From: Actinomycetes bacterium | GTDB lineage: Bacteria; Actinomycetota; Acidimicrobiia; Acidimicrobiales; Acidimicrobiaceae | DNA length: 64,000 bases | Assembly: GCA_021799035.1 (NCBI GenBank) | Contig: JAJZBG010000004.1 | Coordinates: forward strand, 31,376 to 95,375 | Reading direction: 5' to 3' | In this document: positions 1-11,438 of the stretch, one piece after another | Layout: every line of letters begins with the position of its first letter | Numbering within the stretch: position 1 is the stretch's first letter | The notes under the pieces: model-generated | Database searches by the model: none | What the model was told of the DNA's origin: nothing | What the model saw: the letters and a program-made list of their open reading frames with translations, nothing else | Made by a program: the position numbers and the translations under genes

Positions 1-3000
1 TCATCTGAATCGACATCGCCTATCGAGAACTCGACAAACTCCTCGCCTTCGGCTTCGATGTTTGCCAGCTCAGCAAAATCAGGCTCGTCGAAGTCAAAGT
101 CTCCAAAGCCCTCCATGCCTTCCGAAGACCAGAAGGAGATTCTCTGGGCCTCTGGAGCCTCCACCTTCACCGACCGATAAATGCCAAGGCCCGTGCCCGC
201 AGGTATCAGCTTGCCGATGATGATGTTCTCCTTCAACCCCAGCAGTGCGTCACTCTTGCCCTCGATGGCCGCCTCAGTCAGGACACGGGTGGTCTCCTGG
301 AACGAAGCTGCAGAAAGCCAAGAGTCGGTGGCAAGCGAGGCCTTGGTGATACCCATCAGCTCCGGCCTGCCCTCTGCAGGACGCTTGTCCTGAGCTACCA
401 GGCTCCTGTTGGCATCGGAGTAGAGCTTGGTATCAACCCGCTCACCTGGCAAGAACTGAGAGTCTCCCGGCTCAGCCACTGTAACCCTCTTCAGCATCTG
501 CCGCACTATCAACTCGATGTGCTTATCGTGGATCGATACACCCTGGTCACGATAGACTTTCTGGACCTCCTCGACAAGGTATTGCTGCGTCTCGCGGATA
601 CCTTTGATATCCAGCAGCTCCTTGGGATCGCGAGGTCCCTCGATGATCGGATCTCCCGCTGAAATCTCCTGACCGTCTGTGACTTCGAGGTGTGAGCGAT
701 ACGAAAGGATGTGAGTTTCTTCCTCGCCGTCTTCACCGACGATGGTCACGCTCCTTCCAGCCTCCTCCTCGACCACGCGGACGACTCCAGTAGTCCTCGA
801 GAGAAGTGCAGCCCCTTTGGGAGTTCGAGCTTCGAAGAGCTCCACAACCCGGGGGAGACCGTGTGTTATGTCTTCTCCGGCGATACCACCTTGGTGGAAA
901 GTACGCATTGTCAGCTGGGTGCCCGGCTCGCCGATCGACTGAGCAGCGATGACTCCGACGGCCTCACCAAGCTCAATCAGCCTTGAAGAGGCCAGTGCTT
1001 TCCCGTAACAGACCGCACAAACTCCATGAGCTGCATCGCAGGTGAGGACTGAGCGAACCCTCAGCCTATTGATCTTGGGATCATGGCTGATTTGATTGAG
1101 CACGCCCTCGTCAAGCATGGTGCCGGCCGCGAACTCCTCCCCTGACTCAAGCCTCACCGATTCGGCCAAGATCCGGCCATAGGCCCTGGTCTCGACGTAG
1201 TATCGCTTCCCAGCCTCATCAGGGCGGACATCCTCGATCCAAATGCCTCGCGTTGTTCCGCAGTCGTCCTCGCGGACTATCAACTCCTGCGCCACGTCGA
1301 CGAGCCTTCTCGTCAAATAGCCCGAGTCAGCAGTCCTGAGAGCGGTGTCTGCAAGGCCTTTTCGGGCTCCGTGAGTTGAAATGAAGTACTCCAATACAGA
1401 GAGCCCTTCACGGAAAGAGGACTTGATCGGCCTGGGGATCATCTCACCGCGCGGATTGGACACAAGACCCTTCATCCCCGAAATCTGCCGGATCTGCTGG
1501 GCATTTCCTCTTGCACCAGAGTCCACCATCATGTCGAGCGGATTGAAGGTGATAGCCGAGAGCATCGACTCCATCGCCTTTCCGATGTCGGAGTTCGCAC
1601 TTGTCCAGATCTCGATCTCCTTCTGGCGGCGCTCATCGTCCGTGATGATTCCCCGTTTGAACTGGATCTCCGCCTTCTCGGCTTCTTGCTCGTATCGATC
1701 AAGGATCTCCGCCTTCTCGCTGGGAGTCCTCACGTCGTCGATCGAGATGGTCAAGCCTGATTGGGCGGCGTACCTGAAGCCAAGCTCCTTGATCTTGTCG
1801 AGCGCTTGTGCAACTTCCAGTTTCGGATAGTTGTTGGCGATCTCCTCGACGATCGAACCGATGGTCGTGTAGCGCTTTCCTATCAGGGTGTTGACGAAGC
1901 GGAACCCTTCCGGAAGTGCGGTGTTGAATATCAACCGACCAGGAGTCGTCTCGAGCTCCTCTGTGGCCAGCTCTCCCGACTCGTCAACCACCGTGCGGCG
2001 TATCTTCACGAGTGCATGGAGATCGAGGTCTCCCGCTTCATAGGCCATCTCCACCTCGTAGAGATGGCGGTAATGGTTGCCCTGACCCTTCGCGCCGTCT
2101 ACCGTCATGGTCAAGTAATAGATACCGAACACCATGTCCTGGGTAGGCACGGTAATGGGTCGGCCTGTAGCCGGCGAAAGAATGTTGTTCGCCGAGAGCA
2201 TGAGAATTCTGGCCTCTGCCTGAGCCTCAGTAGACAGTGGCAGGTGAACCGCCATCTGGTCACCATCGAAGTCCGCGTTGAAAGCTGTGCAGACCAGCGG
2301 GTGGATCTGGATGGCCTTACCCTCCACCAGCACCGGCTCGAAGGCCTGGATTCCCAGCCTGTGAAGGGTGGGGGCTCGGTTCAACAAAACCGGATGCTCT
2401 TTGATCACATCCTCTAGAACGTCCCAGACCTGGGGCCGCCTTCTCTCGACCATCCGCTTGGCGCTCTTGATGTTCTGCGCATACTCCAGGTCCACAAGCT
2501 TTTTCATCACGAAAGGCTTGAAGAGCTCGAGAGCCATCTGCTTTGGAAGCCCACACTGGTGCAGCTTGAGCGTCGGGCCCACCACGATGACCGAACGGCC
2601 CGAGTAATCCACCCTCTTGCCCAAAAGGTTCTGGCGGAAGCGGCCCTGCTTACCCTTCAACATATCCGAAAGGCTCTTGAGGGGACGGTTGCCGGGCCCA
2701 GTCACCGGCCTTCCTCTCCGGCCGTTGTCGAACAGGGCGTCGACCGCTTCCTGGAGCATCCTCTTTTCGTTGTTGACGATGATCTCAGGAGCCCCGAGGT
2801 CCAAAAGACGCTTGAGGCGGTTGTTGCGATTTATGACCCTGCGATATAGATCGTTCAGGTCAGACGTTGCGAACCTTCCACCATCGAGCTGAACCATTGG
2901 CCTCAGGTCCGGTGGAATGACTGGAACCGCGTCGAGAATCATCGCCCTCGGATCGTTCATCCTGGTGCCATCAGCGTGCCTTGCATTGAAGGCGGTAACA

Positions 3001-3932
3001 ATCTTCAGCCTCTTGATCGCCTTCTGCCGCCGCTGGGTGGAAAGTGGCCTGCGGCCATCCATTGGCTCTATTGCCTCGCGAAGCTTTTGCTCCTCCTCGT
3101 CAAGGTCTAGGCGGTCTATAAGCTTGCCGATAGCCTCAGCCCCCATCCCTCCTTCGAAGTACGAGCCGTACCTGTCTCGCAGCTCTCTCCAGAGGATCTC
3201 GTCCTCAACTATCTTGCGCGAGTGCAGCTCCTTGAACTCGTCGAAAGCACGTTGCGCCATTTCCGCCTCGTAGGCAAAGCGCTCCCTGACCGCTGCTATC
3301 TCTTTCTCCCCAGCCCTCTGGCGAGCTCTTATCTCCGACTCTTTTGACCCGCCAGCCTCTAGCTGCGCGAGCTCGTCCTCCAGCTCCTTGAACAGACGAT
3401 CGAGCTCCACATCGCGAGCAGAGTTGATTTCGGAGATCTCTTCGAGCAGCTCCGCCTCCAAAGAGGGGAGGTCGTCATGGCGCTTCTCCTCATCAACCCA
3501 GGTGACAAGATTGGCTGCAAAGTAAATGACCTTCTCGAGCTGCTTGGCCTTCAGCTCCTCCTTGACGGTTGTGCCCATGAGCAGGTAGGCGAGCCATGAG
3601 CGCGTTCCACGGAGGTACCAGATGTGAACAACCGGAGCGGCAAGCTCTATGTGCCCCATCCGCTCCCGGCGCACCTTCGAACGGGTTACCTCCACGCCAC
3701 AACGCTCGCAGATGATCCCCTTGAACCGGACCCTCTTGTACTTTCCGCAGTAGCATTCCCAGTCTCGCGTAGGGCCAAAGATCTTCTCGCAGAAAAGACC
3801 ATCCTTTTCCGGCCGAAGGGTCCTGTAGTTGATAGTTTCCGGCTTCTTTACCTCGCCGTGCGACCAATACCTGATCGAGTCTGCGGTGGCGAGCCCAATC
3901 CGAAGCTGGTCGAAATTGTTGACGTCTAACAC
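1..3932 (-). CDS. rpoC: RNA polymerase beta' subunit, 3' end cut by window edge
   Basis: Beta' subunit of DNA-directed RNA polymerase, which forms the catalytic centre together with beta. About 1,310 codons are open without a stop down to the left edge, so nearly the whole protein is present. The start is a GTG at 3930-3932 that shares one base with the rpoB stop and gives [17 protein letters not shown]. The first zinc site (CYCGKYKRV and CERCGVEV) lies near residues 58-80. The magnesium-binding NADFDGDQ loop is near residue 552 (about 2250-2279). The second zinc site (CGTTRG, then [13 protein letters not shown]) is encoded at roughly 1000-1270. An acidic tail (AEGEEFVEF) precedes the edge. 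The one-base overlap implies translational coupling to rpoB. No long reading frame with its own stop shows here because the stop lies outside the window. Confidence 0.97.
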   Translation of the reverse strand, partial: MLDVNNFDQLRIGLATADSIRYWSHGEVKKPETINYRTLRPEKDGLFCEKIFGPTRDWECYCGKYKRVRFKGIICERCGVEVTRSKVRRERMGHIELAAPVVHIWYLRGTRSWLAYLLMGTTVKEELKAKQLEKVIYFAANLVTWVDEEKRHDDLPSLEAELLEEISEINSARDVELDRLFKELEDELAQLEAGGSKESEIRARQRAGEKEIAAVRERFAYEAEMAQRAFDEFKELHSRKIVEDEILWRELRDRYGSYFEGGMGAEAIGKLIDRLDLDEEEQKLREAIEPMDGRRPLSTQRRQKAIKRLKIVTAFNARHADGTRMNDPRAMILDAVPVIPPDLRPMVQLDGGRFATSDLNDLYRRVINRNNRLKRLLDLGAPEIIVNNEKRMLQEAVDALFDNGRRGRPVTGPGNRPLKSLSDMLKGKQGRFRQNLLGKRVDYSGRSVIVVGPTLKLHQCGLPKQMALELFKPFVMKKLVDLEYAQNIKSAKRMVERRRPQVWDVLEDVIKEHPVLLNRAPTLHRLGIQAFEPVLVEGKAIQIHPLVCTAFNADFDGDQMAVHLPLSTEAQAEARILMLSANNILSPATGRPITVPTQDMVFGIYYLTMTVDGAKGQGNHYRHLYEVEMAYEAGDLDLHALVKIRRTVVDESGELATEELETTPGRLIFNTALPEGFRFVNTLIGKRYTTIGSIVEEIANNYPKLEVAQALDKIKELGFRYAAQSGLTISIDDVRTPSEKAEILDRYEQEAEKAEIQFKRGIITDDERRQKEIEIWTSANSDIGKAMESMLSAITFNPLDMMVDSGARGNAQQIRQISGMKGLVSNPRGEMIPRPIKSSFREGLSVLEYFISTHGARKGLADTALRTADSGYLTRRLVDVAQELIVREDDCGTTRGIWIEDVRPDEAGKRYYVETRAYGRILAESVRLESGEEFAAGTMLDEGVLNQISHDPKINRLRVRSVLTCDAAHGVCAVCYGKALASSRLIELGEAVGVIAAQSIGEPGTQLTMRTFHQGGIAGEDITHGLPRVVELFEARTPKGAALLSRTTGVVRVVEEEAGRSVTIVGEDGEEETHILSYRSHLEVTDGQEISAGDPIIEGPRDPKELLDIKGIRETQQYLVEEVQKVYRDQGVSIHDKHIELIVRQMLKRVTVAEPGDSQFLPGERVDTKLYSDANRSLVAQDKRPAEGRPELMGITKASLATDSWLSAASFQETTRVLTEAAIEGKSDALLGLKENIIIGKLIPAGTGLGIYRSVKVEAPEAQRISFWSSEGMEGFGDFDFDEPDFAELANIEAEGEEFVEFSIGDVDSD

Positions 3933-6900
3933 TAAAGGCTCCCCTCTCCTCTGACGCGCCTGAGATCCTCTTCTTCCGATCCGCGCTCAGGTCTGGAGAT
4001 ATCGATTCCTAGCTCTTCTGCAGTTCTGAATATGTCCTCGTCAAGTTCCTTGATCTGGATCTCCTCGCCCGAATCGGACAGCACCTCAACATTGAGGCAC
4101 AAAGACTGCATCTCTTTGATAAGAACCTTGAAACTCTCGGGAATTCCCGGTTCCGGTATGTTTTCGCCCTTGACGATGGCCTCGTACACCTTCACGCGCC
4201 CAAGCACGTCATCAGACTTGATGGTGAGAAGCTCTTGAAGCGCGTACGCAGCTCCATATGCCTCGAGCGCCCACACCTCCATCTCTCCGAAACGCTGGCC
4301 ACCGAACTGGGCCTTCCCACCCAGGGGTTGCTGGGTGATCATGGAGTAAGGACCGGTGGAACGAGCGTGAATCTTGTCATCGACCAGGTGGGCCAGCTTG
4401 AGGATGTATACATACCCGACCGAAATCGGGTTGTCATAAGCCAAGCCGGTGCGACCGTTGTAAAGGGTAACCTTGCCGTCGGTGCCGATCAATCGCTTGC
4501 CATCCACCGACTCTGGGGTGAGCGTGGAAAAGATCTTCTGCATCGTGGGATGCTTCCCAGCCTTGTCCTCCTCGTCCCAGTGCGCACCATCGAAAACCGG
4601 AGTGGAAACCCACGTGGAGGGCTCCGTCGTAGGCCTCGTCTTCTTCTCGGTTCCCCTGAGAGGTGGTTTGGCGACGGAGTTGCCGTCCCAGCCCCACCGA
4701 GCAGCGTACCCAAGATGGGATTCGAGAACCTGCCCGACGTTCATACGCGAAGGAACTCCAAGCGGGTTCAAAATTATGTCCACCGGGGTGCCATCTTCCA
4801 TATACGGCATGTCCTCGATCGGGAGGATCTTGGAAATAACGCCCTTGTTCCCGTGGCGGCCAGCAAGCTTGTCACCTTCAGTGATCTTCCTCTTCTGGCC
4901 GATATAGACTCTGACAAGCTGGTTTACGCCCGGCGCAAGCTCGGCGGAGTCCTCACGGGTGAATACCTTGACATCGATCACCTTTCCTGACTCCCCGTGG
5001 GGGACCTTCAGGGACGTGTCGCGGACTTCGCGAGACTTCTCACCAAAAATTGCGCGCAAAAGTCTTTCCTCAGGTGTCAGCTCGGTCTCACCCTTGGGAG
5101 TGACTTTTCCTACAAGGATGTCGCCGGGACCGACCTCAGCCCCGATCCTGACTATGCCCCTTTCGTCGAGATCGGCAAGGATCTCCTCGGAGAGGTTCGG
5201 AATGTCTCGGGTGATCTCCTCAGCCCCGAGCTTTGTGTCCCGGGCATCGATCTCGTGCTCTTCAATATGGATTGAGGTCAAAACGTCGTCACGCACCAGC
5301 CGTTCCGAGAGAATGATGGCGTCTTCGTAGTTGTAGCCTTCCCACGGCATAAATGCCACAAGAAGGTTCTTCCCGAGCGCCAGCTCACCCCTGCTGGTGG
5401 CAGGCCCGTCAGCTAGAAGGTCGCCAAGCTCAACTTCTTGGCCGGGATCCACCACTACCTTCTGGTTGATGCACGTGTTTTGGTTTGACCTTTTGAACTT
5501 CGAAAGGTGGTAGACCTTTCTGCCGAGCGGGCGCCCATTTCGGTCAACCTGTCCGGCACGATACTCAACCTCGATTGACTCGCCCGAAACGCTCGTCACC
5601 ACTCCTGAGCCTTCGGCGAGAATCACGTCGCCGGCATCCCGGGCGGCACGGGCCTCAACACCTGTGCCGATGTAGGGTGCTTCCGGTGCCACTAGCGGCA
5701 CCGCTTGCTTCTGCATGTTGGCGCCCATCAGTGCGCGGTTGGCATCATCGTGTTCGATGAAGGGGATGAGAGATGTAGATACTGAGACGATCTGCTTAGG
5801 GGAGACGTCCATCAAATCGATCTCTGATGGCGGGACAAAGTCGATCTCTGAGGTGGAGCCATACGAGGTGGCGGTAGCACCGACCCGGACCCCGGACCCC
5901 TGAGGGCCGCGCCGCACAAGCACCTTGTCCTCGAGGAACGAGCCGTCCTCCGCAAGAGGCGCGTTTGCCTGGGCTATGACGTACTCCTCCTCCTCGTCGG
6001 CGGCGAAGTAAGCGATCTCATTGGTTACTCGCCCGTCAACAACCTTGCGGTAAGGAGTCTCGATGAAGCCAAACTCGTTCACTCTTGCATAGCTTGCAAG
6101 GGCGCCGATCAGTCCGATGTTCGGCCCTTCCGGAGTCTCGATCGGGCACATCCTCCCATAGTGCGAAGTGTGAACGTCGCGAACTTCGAAACCTGCGCGC
6201 TCACGGGAAAGGCCTCCGGGCCCCAAAGCCGAAAGGCGCCGCTTGTGGGCGAGGCCAGAAAGCGGGTTGTTCTGATCCATGAACTGGCTCAACTGGCTCG
6301 TCCCGAAGAACTCCTTGATTGCCGCGACAACAGGACGGATGTTGATGAGGGTTTGCGGGGTGATTGCCTCAACATCCTGAGTGGTCATGCGCTCTCTTAC
6401 GAGGCGCTCCAGTCGCGAAAGGCCGAGCCTCAACTGATTTTGGATCAGCTCTCCAACGCTCCTTATGCGCCTGTTCGCAAAATGATCCTGGTCATCGAGA
6501 CGATATCCGGCTTCTCCGTTAGCCAGGTGAAGCATGTACGTGGCAGTGGCGAGCATCTCCGAAGGAGTAAGCACTCCCTGATCCGGGGCCGGATGGGCCA
6601 GCTCGATCCCTAGGATCTCGCTCATCTTGTCAATCTCCGGACCCAGCTTCCGGTCGAGCTTGTAGCGACCCACTCGAGTAAGGTCGTATCGCTTGGGTGA
6701 GAAGAATGCGTTCTCGAAGTATCCGCGAGCAGACTCGACGGTAGGTGGCTCGCCAGGACGTGCCCTCTTGTAAATCTCGACCAAGGCCTCTTCCCGGGTT
6801 GAGACAAGATCTCTGTCCTTCTCCCACTGGCCCTCCAAGAAATCGAAGTGGCGCACGAAACGCTGAAGAACGTCAGGGTCTTCGAAGCCGAGAGCGCGCA

Positions 6901-7495
6901 GAAGCGTAAAGAGGCTCACACGCCTCTTGCGCGCCACACGCGTGCCTGCTGTAATATCGCGGCCCGGCTTCGCCTCTACGTCAAACTCGATCCATTCCCC
7001 ACGGTATGGGTGAATAGTCCCGTTGACGATGATTTTTGGATCCCTGCCGGGCTGAAAGATCACACCCGGCGAACGGACCAGCTGGGATACTACGACCCTT
7101 TCGGTCCCGTTTATTATGAAGGTGCCTTTGTTGGTCATCATCGGGAAATCACCCATGAAGACTGTTTGCTCCTTGATCTCGCCGGTTCCGGCGTTCATGA
7201 AGCGGGCGCGAACGAAGATGGGTGCAGAATAGGTAATGTCCTTCTCTTTGCACTCCTCTATCGAATACTTTGGATCAGGCCTTAGGTCGGGATCGTCGGG
7301 ATCAAAATCTAGCTCGAGCCTGAGTTGACCTGTAAAATCCTCTATTGGGGAAATATCCTGGAAGGTTTCTGCCAAACCTTTTCTCAAGAACCAATCGAAC
7401 GAATCACGCTGGATTGCGATAAGGTCTGGTAGCGGCAATGCCTCTTCCAAGTTGGCGAATGAAAAACGTTCCGGAGACTGGGAACGAGAGCTCAA
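3932..7495 (-). CDS. rpoB: RNA polymerase beta subunit
   Basis: Beta subunit of RNA polymerase, 1187 residues, a normal actinobacterial length. The start is TTG (7493-7495), preceded by GAGGAG about 7 bases upstream. The rifampicin pocket is readable: [11 protein letters not shown] (about 400-410), then [12 protein letters not shown] (417-428). D407, H417 and S422, the usual resistance positions, are the sensitive residues. Residue 416 is Ala, where actinobacterial proteins usually have Thr. Later motifs include [11 protein letters not shown] and [13 protein letters not shown] near the active centre. The gene follows rplL after a 230-bp gap with a strong hairpin and runs straight into rpoC. 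Confidence 0.98.
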   Translation of the reverse strand: MSSRSQSPERFSFANLEEALPLPDLIAIQRDSFDWFLRKGLAETFQDISPIEDFTGQLRLELDFDPDDPDLRPDPKYSIEECKEKDITYSAPIFVRARFMNAGTGEIKEQTVFMGDFPMMTNKGTFIINGTERVVVSQLVRSPGVIFQPGRDPKIIVNGTIHPYRGEWIEFDVEAKPGRDITAGTRVARKRRVSLFTLLRALGFEDPDVLQRFVRHFDFLEGQWEKDRDLVSTREEALVEIYKRARPGEPPTVESARGYFENAFFSPKRYDLTRVGRYKLDRKLGPEIDKMSEILGIELAHPAPDQGVLTPSEMLATATYMLHLANGEAGYRLDDQDHFANRRIRSVGELIQNQLRLGLSRLERLVRERMTTQDVEAITPQTLINIRPVVAAIKEFFGTSQLSQFMDQNNPLSGLAHKRRLSALGPGGLSRERAGFEVRDVHTSHYGRMCPIETPEGPNIGLIGALASYARVNEFGFIETPYRKVVDGRVTNEIAYFAADEEEEYVIAQANAPLAEDGSFLEDKVLVRRGPQGSGVRVGATATSYGSTSEIDFVPPSEIDLMDVSPKQIVSVSTSLIPFIEHDDANRALMGANMQKQAVPLVAPEAPYIGTGVEARAARDAGDVILAEGSGVVTSVSGESIEVEYRAGQVDRNGRPLGRKVYHLSKFKRSNQNTCINQKVVVDPGQEVELGDLLADGPATSRGELALGKNLLVAFMPWEGYNYEDAIILSERLVRDDVLTSIHIEEHEIDARDTKLGAEEITRDIPNLSEEILADLDERGIVRIGAEVGPGDILVGKVTPKGETELTPEERLLRAIFGEKSREVRDTSLKVPHGESGKVIDVKVFTREDSAELAPGVNQLVRVYIGQKRKITEGDKLAGRHGNKGVISKILPIEDMPYMEDGTPVDIILNPLGVPSRMNVGQVLESHLGYAARWGWDGNSVAKPPLRGTEKKTRPTTEPSTWVSTPVFDGAHWDEEDKAGKHPTMQKIFSTLTPESVDGKRLIGTDGKVTLYNGRTGLAYDNPISVGYVYILKLAHLVDDKIHARSTGPYSMITQQPLGGKAQFGGQRFGEMEVWALEAYGAAYALQELLTIKSDDVLGRVKVYEAIVKGENIPEPGIPESFKVLIKEMQSLCLNVEVLSDSGEEIQIKELDEDIFRTAEELGIDISRPERGSEEEDLRRVRGEGSL

Positions 7496-7680
7496 CGGCT
7501 TACTCCTCGCTTATGTACACCGATTTAAAGCTGGAAATGGCACTGGAAATTTGGCGCGTAAACACCACTCCATTTTGGCACTACTAGATGGATAGGGACA
7601 GCTTTAACGAGCATAATGACTTTGTTAACAGCCTACAGCCAAATAAGTGCTGCTATTCCTTAAAAAGTTAAACACCAATA

Positions 7681-7705
7681 CAGAGGTGCTCGTCGAGCAC
7701 CTCTG
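7681..7705 (-). terminator. Perfect 12-bp hairpin between rplL and rpoB
   Basis: A stem of 12 perfectly paired bases (CAGAGGTGCTCG against CGAGCACCTCTG, one base between) lies about 20 bases past the rplL stop. Only a weak T-rich stretch (TATTGGTGTTT) follows on the minus strand. Position and strength suit the partial terminator or processing site known between rplJL and rpoBC, which lets ribosomal protein and polymerase genes be expressed at different ratios. The rest of the gap (7496-7680) is AT-rich and probably also holds an rpoB promoter, but no clear -35/-10 pair could be assigned. Confidence 0.75.
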
Positions 7706-7725
7706 TAAATGAAATTGTAGCCGAA

Positions 7726-8112
7726 CTACTTAAGTTCCACTGTAGCGCCGGCGGACTCGAGTTGAGCCTTCGCCTTTTCGGCATCTTCCTTCGAAACTTT
7801 CTCAAGCACGGTCTTGGGTGCTCCGTCGACAAGATCCTTGGCTTCCTTCAGACCGAGGCTGGTGAGGGTGCGAACTTCCTTGATAACCTGGATCTTCTTG
7901 TCGCCAGCCGAGGTGAGGACGACGTCAAACTCGTCCTGCTCAGCAACTGCCGCCTCTGCGGCACCGCCACCAGCTGCTGGAGCGGCCGCCACCGCTGCAA
8001 CAGGAGCCGCTGCGGTAACGCCAAACTTCTCTTCGAACTCCTTGAGAAGCTCGGAAAGCTCGAGCACGGTCATCGATGCGATCGCGTCGAGAATCTCGGA
8101 TTTTGTAGCCAT
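7726..8112 (-). CDS. rplL: 50S ribosomal protein L7/L12
   Basis: Stalk protein L7/L12, 128 residues, which recruits translation factors to the ribosome. The N-terminal dimerisation helix ([26 protein letters not shown]) is followed by an Ala/Gly/Pro-rich hinge (about residues 33-58). The C-terminal factor-binding domain contains [24 protein letters not shown] and ends in VELK. AAGGAG stands before the ATG. The gene follows rplJ after 86 bp in the usual rplJ-rplL order, and its strong ribosome binding site fits the several-copies-per-ribosome need for this protein. Confidence 0.98.
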   Translation of the reverse strand: MATKSEILDAIASMTVLELSELLKEFEEKFGVTAAAPVAAVAAAPAAGGGAAEAAVAEQDEFDVVLTSAGDKKIQVIKEVRTLTSLGLKEAKDLVDGAPKTVLEKVSKEDAEKAKAQLESAGATVELK

Positions 8113-8157
8113 TTTGTTGCTCCTTATATGTTTCTAAGCTCACTGTCTAACACTTGT

Positions 8158-8171
8158 CCAGCAAAAGCTGG
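8158..8171 (-). promoter_or_regulatory. Short hairpin in the rplJ-rplL gap
   Basis: CCAGC and GCTGG pair around an AAAA loop, lying between the rplJ stop and the rplL ribosome binding site. There is no T-run, so it is unlikely to end transcription. It may stabilise the mRNA or tune rplL translation. This is inference from position only. Confidence 0.3.
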
Positions 8172-8198
8172 CGTCCAGCACACCTCTCGGGTGGTGAA

Positions 8199-8852
8199 CT
8201 AGCCCTCTGCCTGGGGCTTTTCTGCCTCAGGAGAGGAAGCCTCTCCGGAATCTGGCTCCTCAACGGGAGCCTCCGCCGCCACCTCTGGAATCTGGCTTTC
8301 AGTCTGAGCGGCTGAAGGGGCCTCTCCAGCCCCGCCCTTGGCAATTAGGGCGGACAGGGCATAGGCGAAGCTTTGCGGCACGGCCTGGAGCAGGCCGGCA
8401 AACTTCTGCATAGGTGCGGCCAGACCGCCGGCAATCTTGGCAAGCAGAACGTCTCGAGACGGAAGCTCTGCCAGGCTGGTGATCTCTTTGGCGCCGAGGA
8501 TGTTCTCACCGAGCACTCCACCCTTGATTATCAAAAGGGGATTCTCACGGCTGAACTCGCGGATGGCCTTGGCAACTGCTGCTGCATCAGCGTCTACAAA
8601 AACGATCCCAACCGGCCCCTCTAGCAACGGGATCAAATCGGTGAGACCCTTGTCATTTGCGACGAATCTTACGAAGGTGTTCTTGAAGATCTTGTACTCG
8701 CCGCCGCTGTCCCTTAGCCGACGACGCAGCGTTTCAAGCTCTGAAACCTTCAGACCTCGATATTCAGTGAGCAATACCGCTGAGGAGGAGTCGAAACGCT
8801 CCTTAAGCTCATCAACGATCGCCACTTTATTTGGCCTTGGACTTCTTTCCAT
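8199..8852 (-). CDS. rplJ: 50S ribosomal protein L10
   Basis: L10 anchors the L7/L12 dimers to the ribosome stalk base. The frame is open 16 codons further upstream, but the ATG at 8850-8852 is preferred. It has AGGAG four bases upstream, gives the usual N-terminus (MERSPRPNKVAIVDELKERF), and leaves the upstream RNA leader untranslated. The resulting 217 residues are longer than most L10 proteins because of an acidic, Ala/Glu/Pro-rich C-terminal tail from about residue 180. Recognisable segments include LTEYRGLKVSELETLRRRLR, YKIFKNTFVRFA-like text and LAGLLQAVP-like text near the L12-binding helix. Confidence 0.96.
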   Translation of the reverse strand: MERSPRPNKVAIVDELKERFDSSSAVLLTEYRGLKVSELETLRRRLRDSGGEYKIFKNTFVRFVANDKGLTDLIPLLEGPVGIVFVDADAAAVAKAIREFSRENPLLIIKGGVLGENILGAKEITSLAELPSRDVLLAKIAGGLAAPMQKFAGLLQAVPQSFAYALSALIAKGGAGEAPSAAQTESQIPEVAAEAPVEEPDSGEASSPEAEKPQAEG

Positions 8853-8900
8853 CTCTCTCCTGACATCAAATGCCGCAGTCAGAGAGACCAAATGCTCCAA

Positions 8901-8947
8901 GGTGCCACCTCCTCAGGCGGGTTACCCATTATGTCTCGGCTGAGCGC
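8901..8947 (-). promoter_or_regulatory. Candidate ribosomal L10 leader, core
   Basis: This lies upstream of rplJ in a 207-bp gap that follows rplA. On the minus strand CTCAG (8940-8944) can pair with CTGAG (8912-8916). The enclosed segment carries CCGAGAC and GGGTAACCCGCC, which resembles the conserved core of the L10 leader, where L10-L12 binds to repress its own operon. The match was made by eye, and the limits are approximate. The wider gap (8853-9059) may also hold a promoter (TTCGCT, 17 bp, TTATAG). Confidence 0.55.
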
Positions 8948-9059
8948 CTCGACACCTGATCTCTCCGGCGACTGCTATAAATTTTCAGTTTCGACAAAGC
9001 GAAACACAGAACACAGATTGTAGTGGCGCGCGCACGATCTCGTGCATCAAGCTCGAGTT

Positions 9060-9788
9060 CTAAGCTGCCGAACTCTGATTGATCATTTCATCGGTCAGAC
9101 GCAGCTGGTTCGTGTCGATCTTGACTCCCGGGCCCATTGTCGAAGAAAGCGTTACTGACTTGAAGTAGCGCCCCTTGGCTGATGACGGCTTAGCTCTGGT
9201 CAACTCGTCAATCACCGCACGAAAATTCTCAAGAAGACGGCTGCTGTCGAACGAGACCTTCCCTATCGGCACGTGCACGTTGCCGACCTTGTCAGTTCTG
9301 TACTCGATCCTTCCGCCTTTGAATTCAGTCACGGCTTTGCCAACGTCCTGGGTCACCGTCCCAGTCTTCGGATTTGGCATCAGGCCTCGAGGCCCAAGAA
9401 CGCGGCCCAAACGACCAACCTGACCCATCAGGTCCGGGGTGGCAATTGCGACATCAAATTCTAGGAAACCCTCATTCAGGCAGCGATTCACCAGATCGTC
9501 AGCCCCAACTACGTCCGCTCCGGCATCGCGCGCCGCCTGAGCCGCCTCACCCGCCGCAAACACTGCAACCCGGACGGTGCGGCCGCTCCCTGCCGGCAAT
9601 GAGACCGTTCCTCGAAGGATCTGATCTGCCTTGCGCGGATCAACGCCGAGGCGAACCGCAAACTCGACAGTCTCGTCGAATTTGGCCCTAGCAGACTTCT
9701 TGACTATCTCTACTGCTTCAGCCACCGTGTACAGCTTTTCACGGCTGTACTCCGCGGCTGATGCGGTGTATCGCTTTCCTTTTTTCAC
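9060..9788 (-). CDS. rplA: 50S ribosomal protein L1
   Basis: L1 forms the mobile L1 stalk at the E site and in many bacteria represses its own operon. It has 242 residues, slightly longer than the common 230-235. The start is GTG (9786-9788), with GGGAG seven bases upstream. Family motifs include [39 protein letters not shown] and the C-terminal [21 protein letters not shown]. It directly follows rplK (33-bp gap). Confidence 0.98.
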   Translation of the reverse strand: MKKGKRYTASAAEYSREKLYTVAEAVEIVKKSARAKFDETVEFAVRLGVDPRKADQILRGTVSLPAGSGRTVRVAVFAAGEAAQAARDAGADVVGADDLVNRCLNEGFLEFDVAIATPDLMGQVGRLGRVLGPRGLMPNPKTGTVTQDVGKAVTEFKGGRIEYRTDKVGNVHVPIGKVSFDSSRLLENFRAVIDELTRAKPSSAKGRYFKSVTLSSTMGPGVKIDTNQLRLTDEMINQSSAA

Positions 9789-9821
9789 TGTAAATCTCCC
9801 AAAGTTACATAAAAGGCCGGA

Positions 9822-10250
9822 TCAGCCCTCAACCTTTATCCCCATGGAGCGCGCTGTGCCTTCAATCTGGCGCTTGGCGGCTTCGAGGTCATTGGCATTC
9901 AGGTCCGGCATCTTGGTGCGTGCGATTTCAGCTAACTGAGCATCGGTGACGGTGCCGACCATCACCTTCGCATTTGTAGAAGATCCCTTCTCGACCCCCG
10001 CCGCCTGTCGAAGCAGGACGGGAGTTGGAGGTGTCTTCAACACAAAGCTGAACGAGCGATCGTCGAAGATGGTTACCTCGACTGGGACCACCGTTCCGCG
10101 CTGTGCCTCTGTTGCAGCATTGTACTGCTTTACGAATTCCATGGTCTGGATTCCGTGAGGTCCTAAGGCTGTGCCAACCGGAGGCGCGGGCGTAGCCGCA
10201 CCGGCTGGAAGCTGAATTTTTACGACTGCTGTTACACGGCGCTTTGCCAT
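9822..10250 (-). CDS. rplK: 50S ribosomal protein L11
   Basis: L11 binds the GTPase-associated centre of 23S rRNA and takes part in the stringent response. The ATG at 10248-10250 gives [17 protein letters not shown] and 142 residues, the family norm. A TTG two codons upstream is possible, but GGAG stands 10 bases before the ATG and only four before the TTG. The Pro-rich N-terminal stretch ([13 protein letters not shown]) that binds thiostrepton in other bacteria is intact. The order nusG-rplK-rplA is standard. Confidence 0.97.
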   Translation of the reverse strand: MAKRRVTAVVKIQLPAGAATPAPPVGTALGPHGIQTMEFVKQYNAATEAQRGTVVPVEVTIFDDRSFSFVLKTPPTPVLLRQAAGVEKGSSTNAKVMVGTVTDAQLAEIARTKMPDLNANDLEAAKRQIEGTARSMGIKVEG

Positions 10251-10278
10251 TTTCAATCGACTCCGTACTATTTTTCAA

Positions 10279-10959
10279 CTAAAGCTTCGAGACCTGGGAG
10301 AACTCCAGCTCCACAGGGGTTTCTCTCCCGAATATGTTCACCAATACCTTGAGCTTGAGGTGGTCCTCGTTGATCTCTGCAATCTGGCCCGAGAAGTCCG
10401 CGAAAGGACCCTCCTTGACCCGCACAGTCTCTCCAATCTCAAACTCAAGCAGCGGCTTGGCCTTCTTGACCTCTTTTGTGCTCTCTTCGGGCACGGCCAG
10501 TATGCTCTCCACTTCCTTGCGTGAAAGAGGAGTCGGCTTGGTGCCGAGGCCGACAAAACCGGTCACACCGGGAGTATTTCGGATAACCGACCAAGATTCG
10601 TCAGTCAGGTAGCATCTCACCAACAGGTAACCAGGAAAGACCTTTTTCGAAACGGTGACTTTCCTGCCATTTTTGACCTCGACCACATCCTCAAGAGGTA
10701 TCACCACTTCGAAGATCTGATCCTCGATATTCATGGACGAAATTCTGCTCTCAAGATTGGACTTCACCTTGTTTTCGTAACCGGCATACGAGTGGATAAC
10801 GTACCAGGCGCCCGGGCGATCGTAGGGGCTCTGAGCACGAGCAGGCGGCTCTTCTTCGAGCAGCTGCTCTACCTCGTCACGAGACTCCGGGTCGTCGCCC
10901 GACCCGGCTTCGCTCTCAAGATTCTGGTTTTCCGTCTCTTCTGGTTCGATTTCAGGCAT
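10279..10959 (-). CDS. nusG: Transcription elongation/antitermination factor NusG
   Basis: NusG binds RNA polymerase and links it to Rho or the leading ribosome. It has 226 residues. An acidic, low-complexity N-terminal extension of about 50 residues, common in actinobacteria, precedes the NGN domain ([19 protein letters not shown], then PGYLLVRC and [10 protein letters not shown]). The C-terminal KOW domain reads [21 protein letters not shown]. Its start codon abuts the secE stop with no spacing, so the two genes are surely cotranscribed. Confidence 0.97.
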   Translation of the reverse strand: MPEIEPEETENQNLESEAGSGDDPESRDEVEQLLEEEPPARAQSPYDRPGAWYVIHSYAGYENKVKSNLESRISSMNIEDQIFEVVIPLEDVVEVKNGRKVTVSKKVFPGYLLVRCYLTDESWSVIRNTPGVTGFVGLGTKPTPLSRKEVESILAVPEESTKEVKKAKPLLEFEIGETVRVKEGPFADFSGQIAEINEDHLKLKVLVNIFGRETPVELEFSQVSKL

Positions 10960-11259
10960 CTACTTGTACAGGAACAGTACGGCCTTGGAAAAGGCAAGGT
11001 TCAAAACAAAAATAACGACTACCAAGATTACCAGGGTGAAGAAAACTACAGTCGAGTAATTCACTACCTGTGCCCGCTTGGGCCAGATCACTTTGCGCAG
11101 TTCCGATCTGACCTCGCTAAAGTAGCCCTTGATTGTGGACCTCTTCTCGACTCCAGCACTTCTGGCAGAAGCCTGGCGGCGCGCAGCCGTCGCTGCGGCT
11201 CCAGTATCGACCCCGCCTTGGCGTCGCTCCATCATTCTCTTGGTCTGACGATTTACCAC
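10960..11259 (-). CDS. secE: Preprotein translocase subunit SecE
   Basis: SecE clamps the SecY channel of the Sec translocase in the inner membrane. It has 99 residues. A basic, Ala/Arg-rich N-terminal extension (residues 1-40) comes first. Next is the amphipathic KGYFSEVRSELRKVIWP segment typical of SecE, then one membrane span (about residues 70-92). The start is GTG (11257-11259) with GAGGGA upstream. It lies between tRNA-Trp and nusG, the conserved bacterial arrangement. Confidence 0.95.
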   Translation of the reverse strand: MVNRQTKRMMERRQGGVDTGAAATAARRQASARSAGVEKRSTIKGYFSEVRSELRKVIWPKRAQVVNYSTVVFFTLVILVVVIFVLNLAFSKAVLFLYK

Positions 11260-11287
11260 GAAATTCCCTCGCAGATATTGAACTGAG

Positions 11288-11360
11288 CAGGGCAGGAGGG
11301 ACTCGAACCCCCAACCGCCGGTTTTGGAGACCGGTGCTCTACCAATTGAGCTACTACCCT
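11288..11360 (-). tRNA. tRNA-Trp (anticodon CCA)
   Basis: A 73-base cloverleaf. The acceptor stem is AGGGTAG/CTGCCCT with discriminator G. The D arm reads TAGCTCAATTGGTAGAGCA. The anticodon stem CCGGT/ACCGG encloses CTCCAAA, giving anticodon CCA. The T arm GGGGG-TTCGAGT-CCCTC is complete. CCA is not encoded. It lies 28 bp upstream of secE and may share its transcript. Confidence 0.96.
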
Positions 11361-11438
11361 AAAGAGACTTACGAGCATAGTAGGTAGAAGGCCTCCTTAG
11401 GTTCAAGACTATTAGCCGCGATACAAGAACCGCAATTT

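Noticed and set aside
1761..2417. 218-residue open frame on the plus strand
   Set aside because: It lies wholly antisense to rpoC, whose conserved motifs run through the region; its own product has no recognisable family text.
4235..4990. 251-residue open frame on the plus strand
   Set aside because: Antisense to rpoB, a mirror of the codon bias of the real gene.
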